From Pseudonocardiales bacterium (GTDB taxonomy: Bacteria; Actinomycetota; Actinomycetes; Mycobacteriales; Pseudonocardiaceae), in contig JAFATA010000003.1 in assembly GCA_019244165.1 (NCBI GenBank), forward strand, positions 26,179-90,178: a stretch of DNA of 64,000 nt, read 5' to 3'. Position numbers and translations under genes: made by a program. Under the pieces are notes generated by a model, which ran no database searches, was not told the DNA's origin, and was given only the letters and a program-made list of their open reading frames with translations. Shown one piece after another: positions 24,379 to 33,531 of the stretch; the stretch's first letter is position 1, and every line of letters starts with the position of its first letter.

Positions 24379-25293
24379 ATGACGACCCGGCGAGAGACAC
24401 CCGACGTCGAGGTGCCGGTGACGCACGCCGATCGGCTGGTGTTCCCGGACGAGGGGATCACCAAGGGGCAGGTGGTCAGCTACTACCGCAGTGTCGCTGC
24501 GGTGATGCTGCCGCACCTGGCCAACCGGCCGCTGACGTTGCAGCGCTACCCGCACGGCATCGCCGGCAGTGGGTTCATCCAGCAGGACATCACGACCAGC
24601 GGGTTACCGGAGTGGATGGGTCGCGCCGAGGTGCCCAAGGAGGGCGGCGGCACCGTGTTGCACGCGGTGGCCAACCGGCCGGAGGCGTTGGTGTGGCTGG
24701 CCAACCAGAACTGCCTCACCCCGCATGTCTGGCTGTCTCGCGTGAGCCGACCCGAGACGCCGGACCGGATGGTGATCGACTTCGATCCGGCCGAGGAGGA
24801 CTTCGGGACCGTCCGCGCCGCCGCCCGGGCCACCCGTGACGTCCTCACTGAGCTGGGGCTGGTGGCGTTCGTGCAAACGACCGGCTCGCGGGGGCTGCAC
24901 GTCGTCGTCCCCCTGTCGGGACACGCGGATTTTGCCACGGTCCGCGGCTTCGCCCGCGACGTCGCCGAGCTGATCGTCGCCGACGACCCGGCCAGCCGCA
25001 CCCTGGCCGCTCGCAAGGCCGACCGCGGCGACCGGGTGTATCTGGACGTGCTGCGCAACGGCTACGCCCAAACCATGGTCGCCCCGTATGCGGTGCGGGC
25101 CCGCCCCGGCGCACCGGTCGCTACCCCGCTGGACTGGAATGAACTCGGCCACCGTGACATGTCCGCTCGCCGGTACACACTGCGCAGCGTGCCCCGGCGG
25201 CTGGCCCAGCGGGAGGATCCCTGGGCAGAGCTGGCCGCGCAGGCACGCAGCCTGACCCCGGCACGCCGCCGACTCGACCAGCGCCGCGCGTGA
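24379..25293 (+). CDS. LigD-type polymerase/primase domain protein
   Basis: The 304-residue product is the archaeo-eukaryotic primase-like polymerase domain of NHEJ. It has VTHADRLVFPDEGITKGQVV at the N-terminus, the metal-binding VIDFDPAEEDF, TTGSRGLHVVVPL and the third acidic residue in DRVYLDVLRNGYAQT. It adds ribonucleotides and bridges DNA ends together with Ku and a ligase. As with the phosphoesterase at 20360, it is a separate gene, so this organism uses split LigD modules. No ku or ligase gene is in this window. Confidence 0.9.
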   Translation: MTTRRETPDVEVPVTHADRLVFPDEGITKGQVVSYYRSVAAVMLPHLANRPLTLQRYPHGIAGSGFIQQDITTSGLPEWMGRAEVPKEGGGTVLHAVANRPEALVWLANQNCLTPHVWLSRVSRPETPDRMVIDFDPAEEDFGTVRAAARATRDVLTELGLVAFVQTTGSRGLHVVVPLSGHADFATVRGFARDVAELIVADDPASRTLAARKADRGDRVYLDVLRNGYAQTMVAPYAVRARPGAPVATPLDWNELGHRDMSARRYTLRSVPRRLAQREDPWAELAAQARSLTPARRRLDQRRA

Positions 25294-25570
25294 TGGTGTA
25301 CGGAAGCGAGGAGCGCCAGTTTCTCTGACCGTCTCGTGGGTACCCCACGCCAGGTACGTGGGTGGGAGGCGGCGATAGCTCCTTTGGTTGCTGCCACAAC
25401 GACAACCTGCCCATAGTTGCAGGTGCGGTAGGTGCTGCGAGTACTTCGATGTGCCGCCACCGCACTGACACCACTTCGACCGATGAGGCGCGGAACGGGT
25501 GATGACCCACTGTGCAGCACTGGTAGCGGGCGAGCACAGCGAGGGGACGACTGAGAAGGGAGCAGTAGGT

Positions 25571-26299
25571 ATGACGCGGTTTCGACACCGCGGTAACCGA
25601 GATCAGGACCGCTCGGCGACCGCAGTCCGGATCAACCACGTGCACCGGGGTGGGGCCACCGTGCTGGGCGGCTTCCTGTGGGCGTTCGCCATTCTCGGGT
25701 TCGTCCACCGGTTGCCGTTGTTGTCCACCAGCGGGCGGGTCTTCGGCCTGTCCACCAACGGCGCCTTGTCAACGATCTCCCTCGTGGTGGGCGCGGTGCT
25801 GCTGGGTTCGGCGGTGCGGGGTGGGCGTAGCGCCTCGACGGTCACCACATCGGTCGGTGTGCTGTTCCTGCTTTCCGGGCTGGTCCACCTGGCGATCATC
25901 AACACCTCGCTGAACGTGTTGTCGTTCCGGCTGCCCAACGTCTTCTTCAGCCTCGCCGCTGGCCTGTTGCTGCTCGGGGTCGGCGCCTACGGCCGGCTGA
26001 GCGGCGCCAAACCTCCCGGCAATCCCTACCGCCGGCCGCCCGCCGCCGACACTGCCCCTCACGACGATCCGGAGCTTAGCGATGCCGAGCAGGCCGTCGC
26101 GGCGGGCACCGCGACCCTTGAGCAGCAGCGGCACATCCACGCCGATGCCCTCCAGCGGCAGACCCGCGAGTACGACCAGGCATGGGAGACCTTCGTCCAC
26201 GACCACTCCCCAGAGGAGGTCACCGTGATGCGCCAGCAAGAGCAACGCGAGTCCGCCTACCCCGAGCGGGCCAGCGACCGGTCGAACCCGTCGAACTGA
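25571..26299 (+). CDS. DUF4383 membrane protein
   Basis: ATG 25571 follows GGGAGCAGTAGGT. The protein (242 aa) has four membrane segments between about residues 25 and 150, with the DUF4383 pattern (GFLWAFAILGFVHRLPLLST, LSGLVHLAIINTSLNVL, LAAGLLLLGVGAYGRLSG). A charged cytosolic tail of about 90 residues is rich in Glu and Gln (EQAVAAGTATLEQQRHIH). The family has no known activity. The long acidic tail is more than most members carry. Confidence 0.8.
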   Translation: MTRFRHRGNRDQDRSATAVRINHVHRGGATVLGGFLWAFAILGFVHRLPLLSTSGRVFGLSTNGALSTISLVVGAVLLGSAVRGGRSASTVTTSVGVLFLLSGLVHLAIINTSLNVLSFRLPNVFFSLAAGLLLLGVGAYGRLSGAKPPGNPYRRPPAADTAPHDDPELSDAEQAVAAGTATLEQQRHIHADALQRQTREYDQAWETFVHDHSPEEVTVMRQQEQRESAYPERASDRSNPSN

Positions 26300-26379
26300 T
26301 GGCTTCAAAGGTGAACGTCGGCGGAAGACTCACGCTCACCTGGTGAGCCGGCGGGCAGTGGGCGCGCCGGAGCGAGAAG

Positions 26380-27117
26380 TCACGTGGGGATGCCGATCCT
26401 GCGGGTGGCCTGCCGGTTTTCCGCGGTGGCCGCGCCGACCAGGAACCAGCCGATGAGCGCCAACCACAGCCCACCGAAACCGTGACCGGTGAAGAAGGTG
26501 AGCAGACCCAGTGCCACGAGCGCCCAGCCGAAGACCTGACCGGCCCGGCTGGACCACCGGGTCGCTGTGAGCCGGTCACCGGTGCGCCACCAGATGACCG
26601 AACGCAGCAGCCGCCCGCCGTCCAGCGGCGCGGCCGGGATGACGTTGAACACCGCCAGCGCGATGTTGATGCCACCCAGCCAGGCGAGCCCAGCCAGCGC
26701 CAGACCGTCGTAGCCCCCGGCCCGCACCAGGGCGGCCACCACGAGAAACACCACGCCCAGCAGCAGGCTCACCAGCGGGCCGACCCCGGCGATGCGCAGC
26801 TCGGCACCGGGACTTCGGGCTTCCCCTGAGAGTCGAGCCACCCCACCGAACAGCCACAGCGTGATGTCCTGAACGTGCAGGCCATTGCGACGTGCCACCA
26901 GTGCGTGGGAGATCTCGTGGGCCAGCAGCGAGACGAAGAACACCACCGCGGTCAGCACTGCTGCGGCGACGTAGGCGCCGTTGCCGTATTGCGGGTAGTC
27001 GGCGGGGAAGCGTGCGGCCGCCAGACTCCAGGCGATCAACACGAAGATCACCAGGACGCTCCAGTTCACGCCGATCCGGATGCCGGCGATGCGGCCCAGT
27101 TGAAAACTTGCTCTCAT
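26380..27117 (-). CDS. site-2 protease family (M50) protein without CBS domains
   Basis: The 245-residue membrane protein carries the zinc motif [12 protein letters not shown] and the third-ligand motif [18 protein letters not shown] of intramembrane zinc proteases. Related actinobacterial proteins usually continue into a CBS pair (about 370 residues). This one stops soon after the last membrane helix ([18 protein letters not shown]), so it is a short or truncated form. It is divergent from the STAND ATPase with about 120 bp between starts. Confidence 0.85.
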   Translation of the reverse strand: MRASFQLGRIAGIRIGVNWSVLVIFVLIAWSLAAARFPADYPQYGNGAYVAAAVLTAVVFFVSLLAHEISHALVARRNGLHVQDITLWLFGGVARLSGEARSPGAELRIAGVGPLVSLLLGVVFLVVAALVRAGGYDGLALAGLAWLGGINIALAVFNVIPAAPLDGGRLLRSVIWWRTGDRLTATRWSSRAGQVFGWALVALGLLTFFTGHGFGGLWLALIGWFLVGAATAENRQATRRIGIPT

Positions 27118-27236
27118 GCCGGTCGGGTACCCCGGCGTCCTCGGCTAACGCCACAGCGTCCCACCGCCAGGTACTCCCGCAGGGCGCATGTAGCGTTCAG
27201 AGCGCTAATGTCACCGAATGTGCCTGATGGAGCATC

Positions 27237-29936
27237 GTGACGTCTGTTGACAGCATTGCCCGGTTGCGGCAGGACTCCCTGTCGGAGACGTGGTTGTTCA
27301 CCGGGCGCCACACGGTCTTGACGCGGATCGTGGCGTGGATCCGCGCGGAGGTACCCGGCGCGTTCGTGGTGACCGGATCGGCGGGCAGCGGGAAGTCTGC
27401 CGTGGTGGGGCGCATCGTCGCGCTGTCCGAGCCCGCGCAGCGACGAGTGGTGCTGGAGCACGCGCCCCTCGAGCCGGGGGACCCAGACCCCGGCATGGGC
27501 GCTGTCGATGCTGACGTGCACCTTCGGGGCATGGGAGCCCAGGACCTCGTGACCGTCCTGGCAGATCGTCTCCAGCTGCCCGCACCGAGGAGCTGCTGGC
27601 AACTTGTCGAGGCAGTGACGGAGATGCCGTCCCCGCCGCTCCTCGTGTTCGACGGGCTGGACGAGGCGATCTTCGAGCAGGCTACCGAGCTGGTGACAGA
27701 CCTGCTGGTTCCGCTCAGCGTGGTGGCGCGCGTGCTGCTCGCGACCCGGCACCAGGAGTTCGGGTGGCGTCCGCCGCTGTCCGGCCAGGAAGCCTCCGCC
27801 CAGCTGGGTGACCTGTTCGGAGCGAACACGTCGGTCGTCAACCTGGACGCCGAGCCGGACACCAGGCACGACATCGAGCAGTACCTGACCCGCCGGCTGC
27901 GCTCCGCTGGCCGCGCTGATCTCGTGCCGCGGGTGGCGTCGGCGCTCGCCAGGACGGCAACCGCTTGGCAGGGCGGGTTCCTCTATGCCCGCACCGTGGT
28001 CTCCCAGCTTGCGCGAGGGGTCATCGACGCCCAGGAGCAGGGCTGGGAAGAACAGCTTGCCGCGACGACCGCCGGGGCCCTGGAGCACGACCTATCGAGC
28101 GGGACCCTGCTGCGGGACGGCGTGGAGCTTCCCGACGCCGCAAAGGACCTGCTGCGCGCGCTTGCCTGGGGAATGGGTCGGGGCCTGCCGGGAGAAGGGG
28201 TGTGGGAGGCGGCGGCCACCGCGCTGAGCCCGAACGGTGTCACCTACCGCGCCACCGACCTGGACTGGGTGCTCGAACGCTACGGGTGCTACATCGTCGC
28301 GGATGAGCAGGACGGTGAGACGGTCTACCGGCTCTCGCATCGCACGTTCGTCGAGCACCTCCTCGCCTCCTCCCCGAAGGCGGCTGGCCGCGCGGCGAGC
28401 CAGGCACTGGCCGAAGCACTGGTCGCCTTCACCCAGGAGCAAACCACGACCGATCTCTGTAGTCCCTACCTGCGGCGTCACCTGCCCCGGCACGCCGCGC
28501 ACGGAGGTCCCGACGCGATTGCAGCGCTGCGCCGGCTGGCCGAGACCGACGCCGAGCGCTACCTGCCCGGCCTCGCTAGCGCGCTATGCGACTCCGTCAC
28601 CTATTTGCTCGCGGTGGGCAGCCGCGAGGCTGCGCTGGTCACCACCCAGCACGCTGTCGACACCTACCGGACGCTGGTGGACGCCAACCCCGGTACCTAC
28701 CTGCCCGGCCTCGCGGCTGCGCTAGGCAGCCTCGCGGCTCAACACGGCGACCTGAGCCAGCACGACGTCGCCCTGATTCCCGCCCAAGAGGCGACCGACA
28801 TCTGCCAGCGGTTGACCAAGGCCTCTCCTGAGGTCTACCTCACCCCCTTCCTCATGTCGCTGCAGAACCTCACCTACCACCTCGCGGCCCTCGACCGGAG
28901 CTCCGCTGCTCTCGACGTGTACACCGACTACATCGAGGCATTCGCCGCGGTGCCGACCCTCCGAGACTCCTTGATCATCGAGCGGGCGGGGTTCCACATC
29001 AACCACGGGAATGCCTCCACCGGGCTGCGTGAGCTGGTCACCCTGCTGTCGTTGGAGGATGGCCAGACCCCGGGCGCCGTCCTGCTGTCGGCGCGCCATG
29101 TCCTGCGCGCGCACCGCCTGCGGGACCCAGCCGCCGTAAACCAGGCTTGGCACGAGGTCACCGGGACCGAGCAACCCGACTGGCTTGCCCTCACCCTGAC
29201 CCAGATCGGCCTGGTCACCACGTGGATCACGGCACCGAGCTGGGCGAAGTCGAAAGACATCTTCACCGCGCACGCCGCGGAACTCCTGGACCAGCCAGCC
29301 GCCGTGGTCCTCGACGAGCTGACACTGGTCGCTGCGGCGCAAGTCGAGCTGCACCAGCATCTTCTCACCGGGGTGCGGGAACTCGGCCTCGAAGTGGCCT
29401 ACCGGCCCCTGTTGCTCCGAGATCTGCTGATGGACTGGGTCAAGCTGAAGGACTGGCGGGAGTCGCAGTCCTTCGCCGAGAAGCACGCCAGGGATCTGCT
29501 CACCGGCGAGGCCGAGGTCGCGCTGCACCACCTCGGCAATCCCCTCGGCACGCTGGTGCACGTCGCGCTGATCCGCATCGCCCAGCGGGAGGGCTTCACG
29601 GCCGCCTACGCCTACGTGACCGACCGCCGGATAGCGGCTGAGCGGATGCGGCGGGCGCTCACCACGGTGGAGCTGGACTCCATCGCCGAGCTTGCCGCGC
29701 TGGAGGGGCAGGTTTTCGGGGAGCGGTTTACTGCCGCCGCGCATCTTGCCCTCGCCGCCTCGCTCATGGGTGAAGTGGTGATCGACCACACCCGGCTGGA
29801 GGAGCTCGCCGAGCAGGCTACCCCCGCCGACCGTCAGCGAGTGGCCATCGAGGTCGCTGATCTCCTCAGGCGGGTCCCGGATCGGAGGAAGCTGCTGCGC
29901 ACCCTGCCCGAGATCCTGCTCCGCCCGGACGGCTAG
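27237..29936 (+). CDS. STAND-type NTPase with TPR-like C-terminus
   Basis: An 899-residue protein with Walker A GSAGSGKS at 47-54, Walker B LLVFDGLDEA near 134, a RVLLATRHQEF sensor stretch and a winged-helix-like region. Helical repeats follow from about 390 (ALCDSVTYLLAVGSREAALV; AEKHARDLL). STAND proteins of this kind usually have an N-terminal effector such as a protease, TIR or nuclease. Here only about 20 residues precede the P-loop domain, so an effector is either absent or supplied in trans. The stop TAG shares the palindrome CTAG with the stop of convergent senB. Confidence 0.75.
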   Translation: MTSVDSIARLRQDSLSETWLFTGRHTVLTRIVAWIRAEVPGAFVVTGSAGSGKSAVVGRIVALSEPAQRRVVLEHAPLEPGDPDPGMGAVDADVHLRGMGAQDLVTVLADRLQLPAPRSCWQLVEAVTEMPSPPLLVFDGLDEAIFEQATELVTDLLVPLSVVARVLLATRHQEFGWRPPLSGQEASAQLGDLFGANTSVVNLDAEPDTRHDIEQYLTRRLRSAGRADLVPRVASALARTATAWQGGFLYARTVVSQLARGVIDAQEQGWEEQLAATTAGALEHDLSSGTLLRDGVELPDAAKDLLRALAWGMGRGLPGEGVWEAAATALSPNGVTYRATDLDWVLERYGCYIVADEQDGETVYRLSHRTFVEHLLASSPKAAGRAASQALAEALVAFTQEQTTTDLCSPYLRRHLPRHAAHGGPDAIAALRRLAETDAERYLPGLASALCDSVTYLLAVGSREAALVTTQHAVDTYRTLVDANPGTYLPGLAAALGSLAAQHGDLSQHDVALIPAQEATDICQRLTKASPEVYLTPFLMSLQNLTYHLAALDRSSAALDVYTDYIEAFAAVPTLRDSLIIERAGFHINHGNASTGLRELVTLLSLEDGQTPGAVLLSARHVLRAHRLRDPAAVNQAWHEVTGTEQPDWLALTLTQIGLVTTWITAPSWAKSKDIFTAHAAELLDQPAAVVLDELTLVAAAQVELHQHLLTGVRELGLEVAYRPLLLRDLLMDWVKLKDWRESQSFAEKHARDLLTGEAEVALHHLGNPLGTLVHVALIRIAQREGFTAAYAYVTDRRIAAERMRRALTTVELDSIAELAALEGQVFGERFTAAAHLALAASLMGEVVIDHTRLEELAEQATPADRQRVAIEVADLLRRVPDRRKLLRTLPEILLRPDG

Positions 29937-30913
29937 TGATCGCCAGCGGGTCGTGCGGGCGCGAGCTCGGTGAGGAGTTGGCGCCAGCTGTCGCGCTCGC
30001 GTTCCGGCGCTACGAGAGGGCGCAGGGTGGTGCAGTGGTGATGCAGCTCGTGGTACCAGTGCTCGTTGGTCTCGGCGTGCACCAGCAGCTGGGCGAGCTG
30101 AGCGGGATCGCCCGGGGGGAAGTAGCCGGGGTAGTCGGGGCCCAGGATGCCGACCGTGCCGGGAATGCGGGTGCTGATGATGGGTACCCGGGCGGCCAAG
30201 GCCTCGGAGACCACGTTGGCGCCGCCCTCATGCCGGGAGGTGAGCAGCAGCAGCCTGCTCGCGGCCAGCAGCCGCAGCGCCTGCGATCGGGGGAGCTCGC
30301 CGAGCCAGTGGTAGCGCGGGTTCTCGCGGTCCTCGCGGGCGGCGCGTTCTGCTAGCTCACGGTCGATCACCGCGCCGGCGTGCCGGATCCGAAGCCGCGA
30401 GCCGGTGGGCAGCAACCGCGCGGCCGCCGCGGCCAGCAGCGGGTCCTTGACCGGGCGGAGGTGGGCGAGCAGCAGCACGTCGAAGTGCTCCGGCGAGGGT
30501 GGCCCAGCTGGTGACGGAGTCGGTGGCAGTGTCGGCACGGATTGGTACACCACGTGGGTGCGGGCGCGCAGGTGCCCGGGGAGCGCCTGGACACCGAGCT
30601 GCTGCAACACGACCAGCCGATCCGCCAGCTCGAGTACGGGGTGGTCCGCCTCGGTCAGCTCGGGGTAGAGATCGGTGCCGGTGAGTGCCAGCACCACGGG
30701 TGCCTCGGGGTGCTGCGCCCGGAACCGCCGGATGGCCTCGGCGCTGCGCCGGGCGTGCAGTGCCACCAGCAGGTCAGCGGGGTGATCGTGGTAGTCCTGG
30801 ACCAGCTCCACCTGGTGTCCCAGCTCGCGCAGGATGGCCCTCCAGCGCACCGCGGTGACCCGGTTGCCGTGGTGGCTGCCTGGGGAGGCGGGAGTGACCA
30901 GGCAGATACGCAT
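29933..30913 (-). CDS. senB: selenosugar synthase SenB
   Basis: ATG 30913 overlaps the stop of senA by one base (TGATG). The 326-residue GT-B-like protein starts MRICLVTPASPGSHHGNRVT and contains DLLVALHARRSAEAIRRF, LALTGTDLYPELTEADHP, LLLAHLRPVKDPLLAAAAAR, NPRYHWLGELP and TSRHEGGANVVSEALAARVP. These are the conserved blocks of the SenB group, which makes a selenosugar from selenophosphate and UDP-N-acetylhexosamine for selenoneine synthesis. The third gene, senC (a SelD-like selenophosphate synthetase), is not next to it: the following gene is the convergent STAND NTPase. Confidence 0.85.
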   Translation of the reverse strand: MRICLVTPASPGSHHGNRVTAVRWRAILRELGHQVELVQDYHDHPADLLVALHARRSAEAIRRFRAQHPEAPVVLALTGTDLYPELTEADHPVLELADRLVVLQQLGVQALPGHLRARTHVVYQSVPTLPPTPSPAGPPSPEHFDVLLLAHLRPVKDPLLAAAAARLLPTGSRLRIRHAGAVIDRELAERAAREDRENPRYHWLGELPRSQALRLLAASRLLLLTSRHEGGANVVSEALAARVPIISTRIPGTVGILGPDYPGYFPPGDPAQLAQLLVHAETNEHWYHELHHHCTTLRPLVAPERERDSWRQLLTELAPARPAGDH

Positions 30914-32220
30914 CAGCGGAGGGCGGCCGTGCGAAACCCGGCCAGCACGTCGCGGCGATCCGGGGTGAAGTAGTTGCGCAGCGTGGCACGCAGCAGCCGG
31001 GAGCGGGTGGCCCAGGCGCCGCCCCGCAGCACTTTCCGGGTGCCAAACCACGGCCAGGAGTTCTCGCGGTAGGCGTCCTGCTCGAAGTTGGGGTAGGGCA
31101 GGAAGGTGGAGGCGGTCCATTCCCAGAGATTGCCGATCAGCTGCCGGCAGCCAAAGGCGCTCTCGCCCGCCGGGTAGGCCGCCACATCCACGGTGCCCAG
31201 GAACCGCCAGTCCAGGTTGGCGTGCCGGGAGGCGATCGGCTCGCTACCCCAGGGGAACCGTCGCCGCGTGGGGCGCAGCCCGCCCGCGCCGTCGGGCTCC
31301 CCGATCGCCGCGGCCTCCCATTCGGCTTCGCTGGGGAGCCGCCGCCCAGCCCAGCGGCAGTACGCGTCGGCTTCATACCAGCACACGTGGCTGACCGGAT
31401 GGTGTGGCTCCAGGCCCACCCAGCGGTCGAAGTCCCTCCGCTGCCAGCCCTCAGGGCCGCGCCGCCAGTACCCGGGGGCGTGCGCGGCTGCGCCGGTACG
31501 CCACGCCCAGCCCGCCTCGCTCCACAGCTCACGCCGGGCGTACCCGCCGTCGTCGACGAACCGCGTGTACTCCACCTGGGTGACGGGGACGCGGGCGATC
31601 GCGAACGGGGCAAGCTGCACCGGGTGCGCCCACTTCTCGTTGTCGTACACGAATCCCTCATCGCGGTCGGCGCCGAGCAGGAAGGTCCCACCGGGAACCT
31701 CGGCATCCCCGGGCAGCGGGCCCGCCTCGGCCGGGTCGACCTGGACGCCCGCCAGCGCCGGCGGCGGGTACCCGAGCGTCTGCCGGGTGTAGGTGAGCGC
31801 CTCGGTGTGCATGTCGTGGTGATGCACGGCGTATCGGGTGATGTAGCGCAGCTGCGCCGTCGCCTCCGGCCGGTGCAGCCGGGCGGTCACCCGGTCGGTG
31901 ACCTCGGCGATGTAGCGCAGGGTCTCCTCCCGCGAGGGCAGGCGCAACCACCATCGCGTGTCGTGCGGGATCGCGGCGGAGTCCCAGATCGCGTCGGCGT
32001 GCTCAATGAGGGGCGGCTCGGCGAGCTCGCGGCGCAGCACGAAGCTCTCCTGAAACCACGTCACGTGGCCGATCTCCCAGAGCAGCGGATTGATGATCGC
32101 CAGTTGGGGGCCGATCAGCTGCTCGTCGGTCAGATCTGCCACCAGGCCGGTCAGCCCTCCTGCCGCGTCCCGTACCCACCCGACCAGCTCGTCTCCCATG
32201 ATCTCGTTGCTGATACCCAC
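30913..32220 (-). CDS. senA: selenoneine synthase SenA (EgtB-like)
   Basis: This 435-residue protein has the two-domain EgtB layout. The N-terminal DinB-like iron-binding domain has the motif HHHDMHTEA (HxxxHxE) near residue 133, plus the upstream His in IGHVTWFQESF. The C-terminal formylglycine-generating-enzyme-like domain reads PVSHVCWYEADAYCRWAGRR, IGNLWEWTASTF and LRGGAWATR. EgtB joins hercynine to a thiol; SenA uses a selenosugar. Coupling by a 1-bp overlap to senB is what assigns it to selenoneine rather than ergothioneine. ATG/GTG choice near 32220 is uncertain by a few codons (MGISNEIMGDE). Confidence 0.8.
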   Translation of the reverse strand: MGISNEIMGDELVGWVRDAAGGLTGLVADLTDEQLIGPQLAIINPLLWEIGHVTWFQESFVLRRELAEPPLIEHADAIWDSAAIPHDTRWWLRLPSREETLRYIAEVTDRVTARLHRPEATAQLRYITRYAVHHHDMHTEALTYTRQTLGYPPPALAGVQVDPAEAGPLPGDAEVPGGTFLLGADRDEGFVYDNEKWAHPVQLAPFAIARVPVTQVEYTRFVDDGGYARRELWSEAGWAWRTGAAAHAPGYWRRGPEGWQRRDFDRWVGLEPHHPVSHVCWYEADAYCRWAGRRLPSEAEWEAAAIGEPDGAGGLRPTRRRFPWGSEPIASRHANLDWRFLGTVDVAAYPAGESAFGCRQLIGNLWEWTASTFLPYPNFEQDAYRENSWPWFGTRKVLRGGAWATRSRLLRATLRNYFTPDRRDVLAGFRTAALR

Positions 32221-32369
32221 CGTCAGCTCCCTCCCGCCGGCCGAGCGCCCGAATAATCAGGGTCGATGGACGAGAAGCTCACGGGCACACCGCACCAGAA
32301 GCGGGAAATCTATGGGGTCAGCGGCGCGACTCCTCTCGATGGTGCGGATGCCGGAAACGACAGTCCTCG

Positions 32370-32624
32370 CTATCTGGACTTTCTTGCAAGCACGGCCCGC
32401 AAGGCGTTGTCCACTCCGGCTAGGTCGTTGTTGATCTCCCCAACGATCGATCCGACTGGCTCGGTCCTTTCGGTAACCAAGTGGAGGCCGGTGTTGACTT
32501 CGCGGAGCTTGACGTCAACGCGCCGGAGAACGAGTGCAATACTGATCAGATAGGCAGCGAGCACCAGCACGGTGAGCCCTGCGCCGATAATTGTGATGAT
32601 AGCGGTCGGCGGCATGTAGTTCAC
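32370..32624 (-). CDS. small single-pass membrane protein, operon gene 5
   Basis: An 84-residue protein with one hydrophobic helix at about 8-32 and a charged helical tail (LRRVDVKLREVNTGLHLVTE; VGEINNDLAGVDNALRAVL). It starts 3 bp after the stop of gene 4 and ends the operon. The tail has a heptad-like pattern, as in short coiled coils. No named family is certain. It resembles DUF948-like helper proteins and the other four products of this operon in design. Confidence 0.6.
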   Translation of the reverse strand: MNYMPPTAIITIIGAGLTVLVLAAYLISIALVLRRVDVKLREVNTGLHLVTERTEPVGSIVGEINNDLAGVDNALRAVLARKSR

Positions 32625-32627
32625 TCC

Positions 32628-32876
32628 TCACAGGAGGCGGTCAACAGCCTTCACATAGCGGGTGAGGCCAGCCCCCACCCCTTTCACGGCGTCGCGGGTG
32701 GGTATCAGCGCCTTCACATCGTCGACTGCGATGACGATACCTCCGGCCTGATCGTGAATAGTGTCGATCTGCTTCCCGACGTCGAGGGCGGATCTCGCCA
32801 GGCGCTGCAGGAGCACCACCACGACGGGTATGACCACGAAGAAAAAGATCGCGTCGCCGGCCCACCACAGTGCCAT
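32628..32876 (-). CDS. small single-pass membrane protein, operon gene 4
   Basis: An 82-residue protein: MALWWAGDAIFFFVVIPVVV begins a membrane helix ending near residue 24, followed by a mostly helical tail (RLARSALDVGKQIDTIHDQ; DDVKALIPTRDAVKGVG). It sits between genes 3 (15 bp) and 5 (3 bp). The tail repeats the theme of amphipathic helices with regularly spaced Val and Ile. Function unknown. Confidence 0.6.
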   Translation of the reverse strand: MALWWAGDAIFFFVVIPVVVVLLQRLARSALDVGKQIDTIHDQAGGIVIAVDDVKALIPTRDAVKGVGAGLTRYVKAVDRLL

Positions 32877-32891
32877 CGTCGCCTCCTCGTC

Positions 32892-33257
32892 TTAGCTTCG
32901 CTTTATCACGGGGTCCTGAGCTACTGCGGGTTGCCAGCCAGTTCCGGAGGTCTGGGCCGGCGTCTGCTGCGAGGTCTGGGCCGGCGTCTGCTGCGAAGCC
33001 AGCGACTCAGCCTTCTGTGTGATCGCCGGCAGCGCTCCGGCGATCGCGTTCAGCTTTCGGTTCAGGATCGCGGCGCCGGCGCCAACGAGGAACACGTCCC
33101 CTTGGATCGCCCTGATGATCCCGCCACCACTCACCTGTCTGAGGGCGTTGGCGATGGAGCGCAGCCGGTGAGTGATCAATATGACGAACAGCGCCAACAC
33201 GACCACCAGGGCCACGATCTCGATGACGGTGAAGGTCACGAGCAGTGCCGTACTCAT
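32892..33257 (-). CDS. small single-pass membrane protein with Gln/Pro repeat, operon gene 3
   Basis: ATG 33257 overlaps the stop of gene 2 as TGATG. The 121-residue protein has a membrane helix at about 6-28, an amphipathic region with LRQVSGGGIIRAIQGDVFLV and INRKLNAIAG-like helix, and a tail with the octapeptide QTPAQTSQ repeated, encoded by a perfect 24-bp tandem duplication. It is the longest of the five. A GTG at 33260 is an alternative start. Function unknown. Confidence 0.6.
   Translation of the reverse strand: MSTALLVTFTVIEIVALVVVLALFVILITHRLRSIANALRQVSGGGIIRAIQGDVFLVGAGAAILNRKLNAIAGALPAITQKAESLASQQTPAQTSQQTPAQTSGTGWQPAVAQDPVIKRS
32947..32994. repeat. 24-bp tandem duplication in small membrane gene 3
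   Basis: The unit spanning 32947-32970 is repeated exactly at 32971-32994, in frame, adding one extra copy of an eight-residue Gln/Thr/Pro/Ala/Ser segment to the tail of the protein. Confidence 0.9.
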
Positions 33258-33529
33258 CACGCCCCCACCCCCAGAAGTCGAGCATGACGACGCATCTCGT
33301 CCATGACCTCATCCAGGCTATCCGCGACGGCGAGCGCGACCTTGATGTTGGCCGTGTTGCCGGCAACCCCCTGCGCCACGCTCCCCAGTCCCTGCACGCT
33401 GGCTTCGATGGAGCGGACGAGGTAGAGGAGCAAACTGAGAAGCGCGATCACGGCGACTATCACGATCGCCCCGATAACCAGCAGAACCTGCCAGAACGTG
33501 ATCTCCTTGGCAGCAAGAGCTAAGACCAT
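33257..33529 (-). CDS. small single-pass membrane protein, operon gene 2
   Basis: A 90-residue protein with a short N-terminal amphipathic stretch (MVLALAAKEITF), one long hydrophobic helix at about 13-38, and a helical tail with SIEASVQGLGSVAQGVAGNT and DSLDEVMDEMRRHARLLG. The pattern recalls the TM-plus-linker of methyl-accepting or DUF948 proteins without any sensory domain. It begins 2 bp after gene 1 and overlaps gene 3 by one base. Confidence 0.6.
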   Translation of the reverse strand: MVLALAAKEITFWQVLLVIGAIVIVAVIALLSLLLYLVRSIEASVQGLGSVAQGVAGNTANIKVALAVADSLDEVMDEMRRHARLLGVGA

Positions 33530-33531
33530 CG

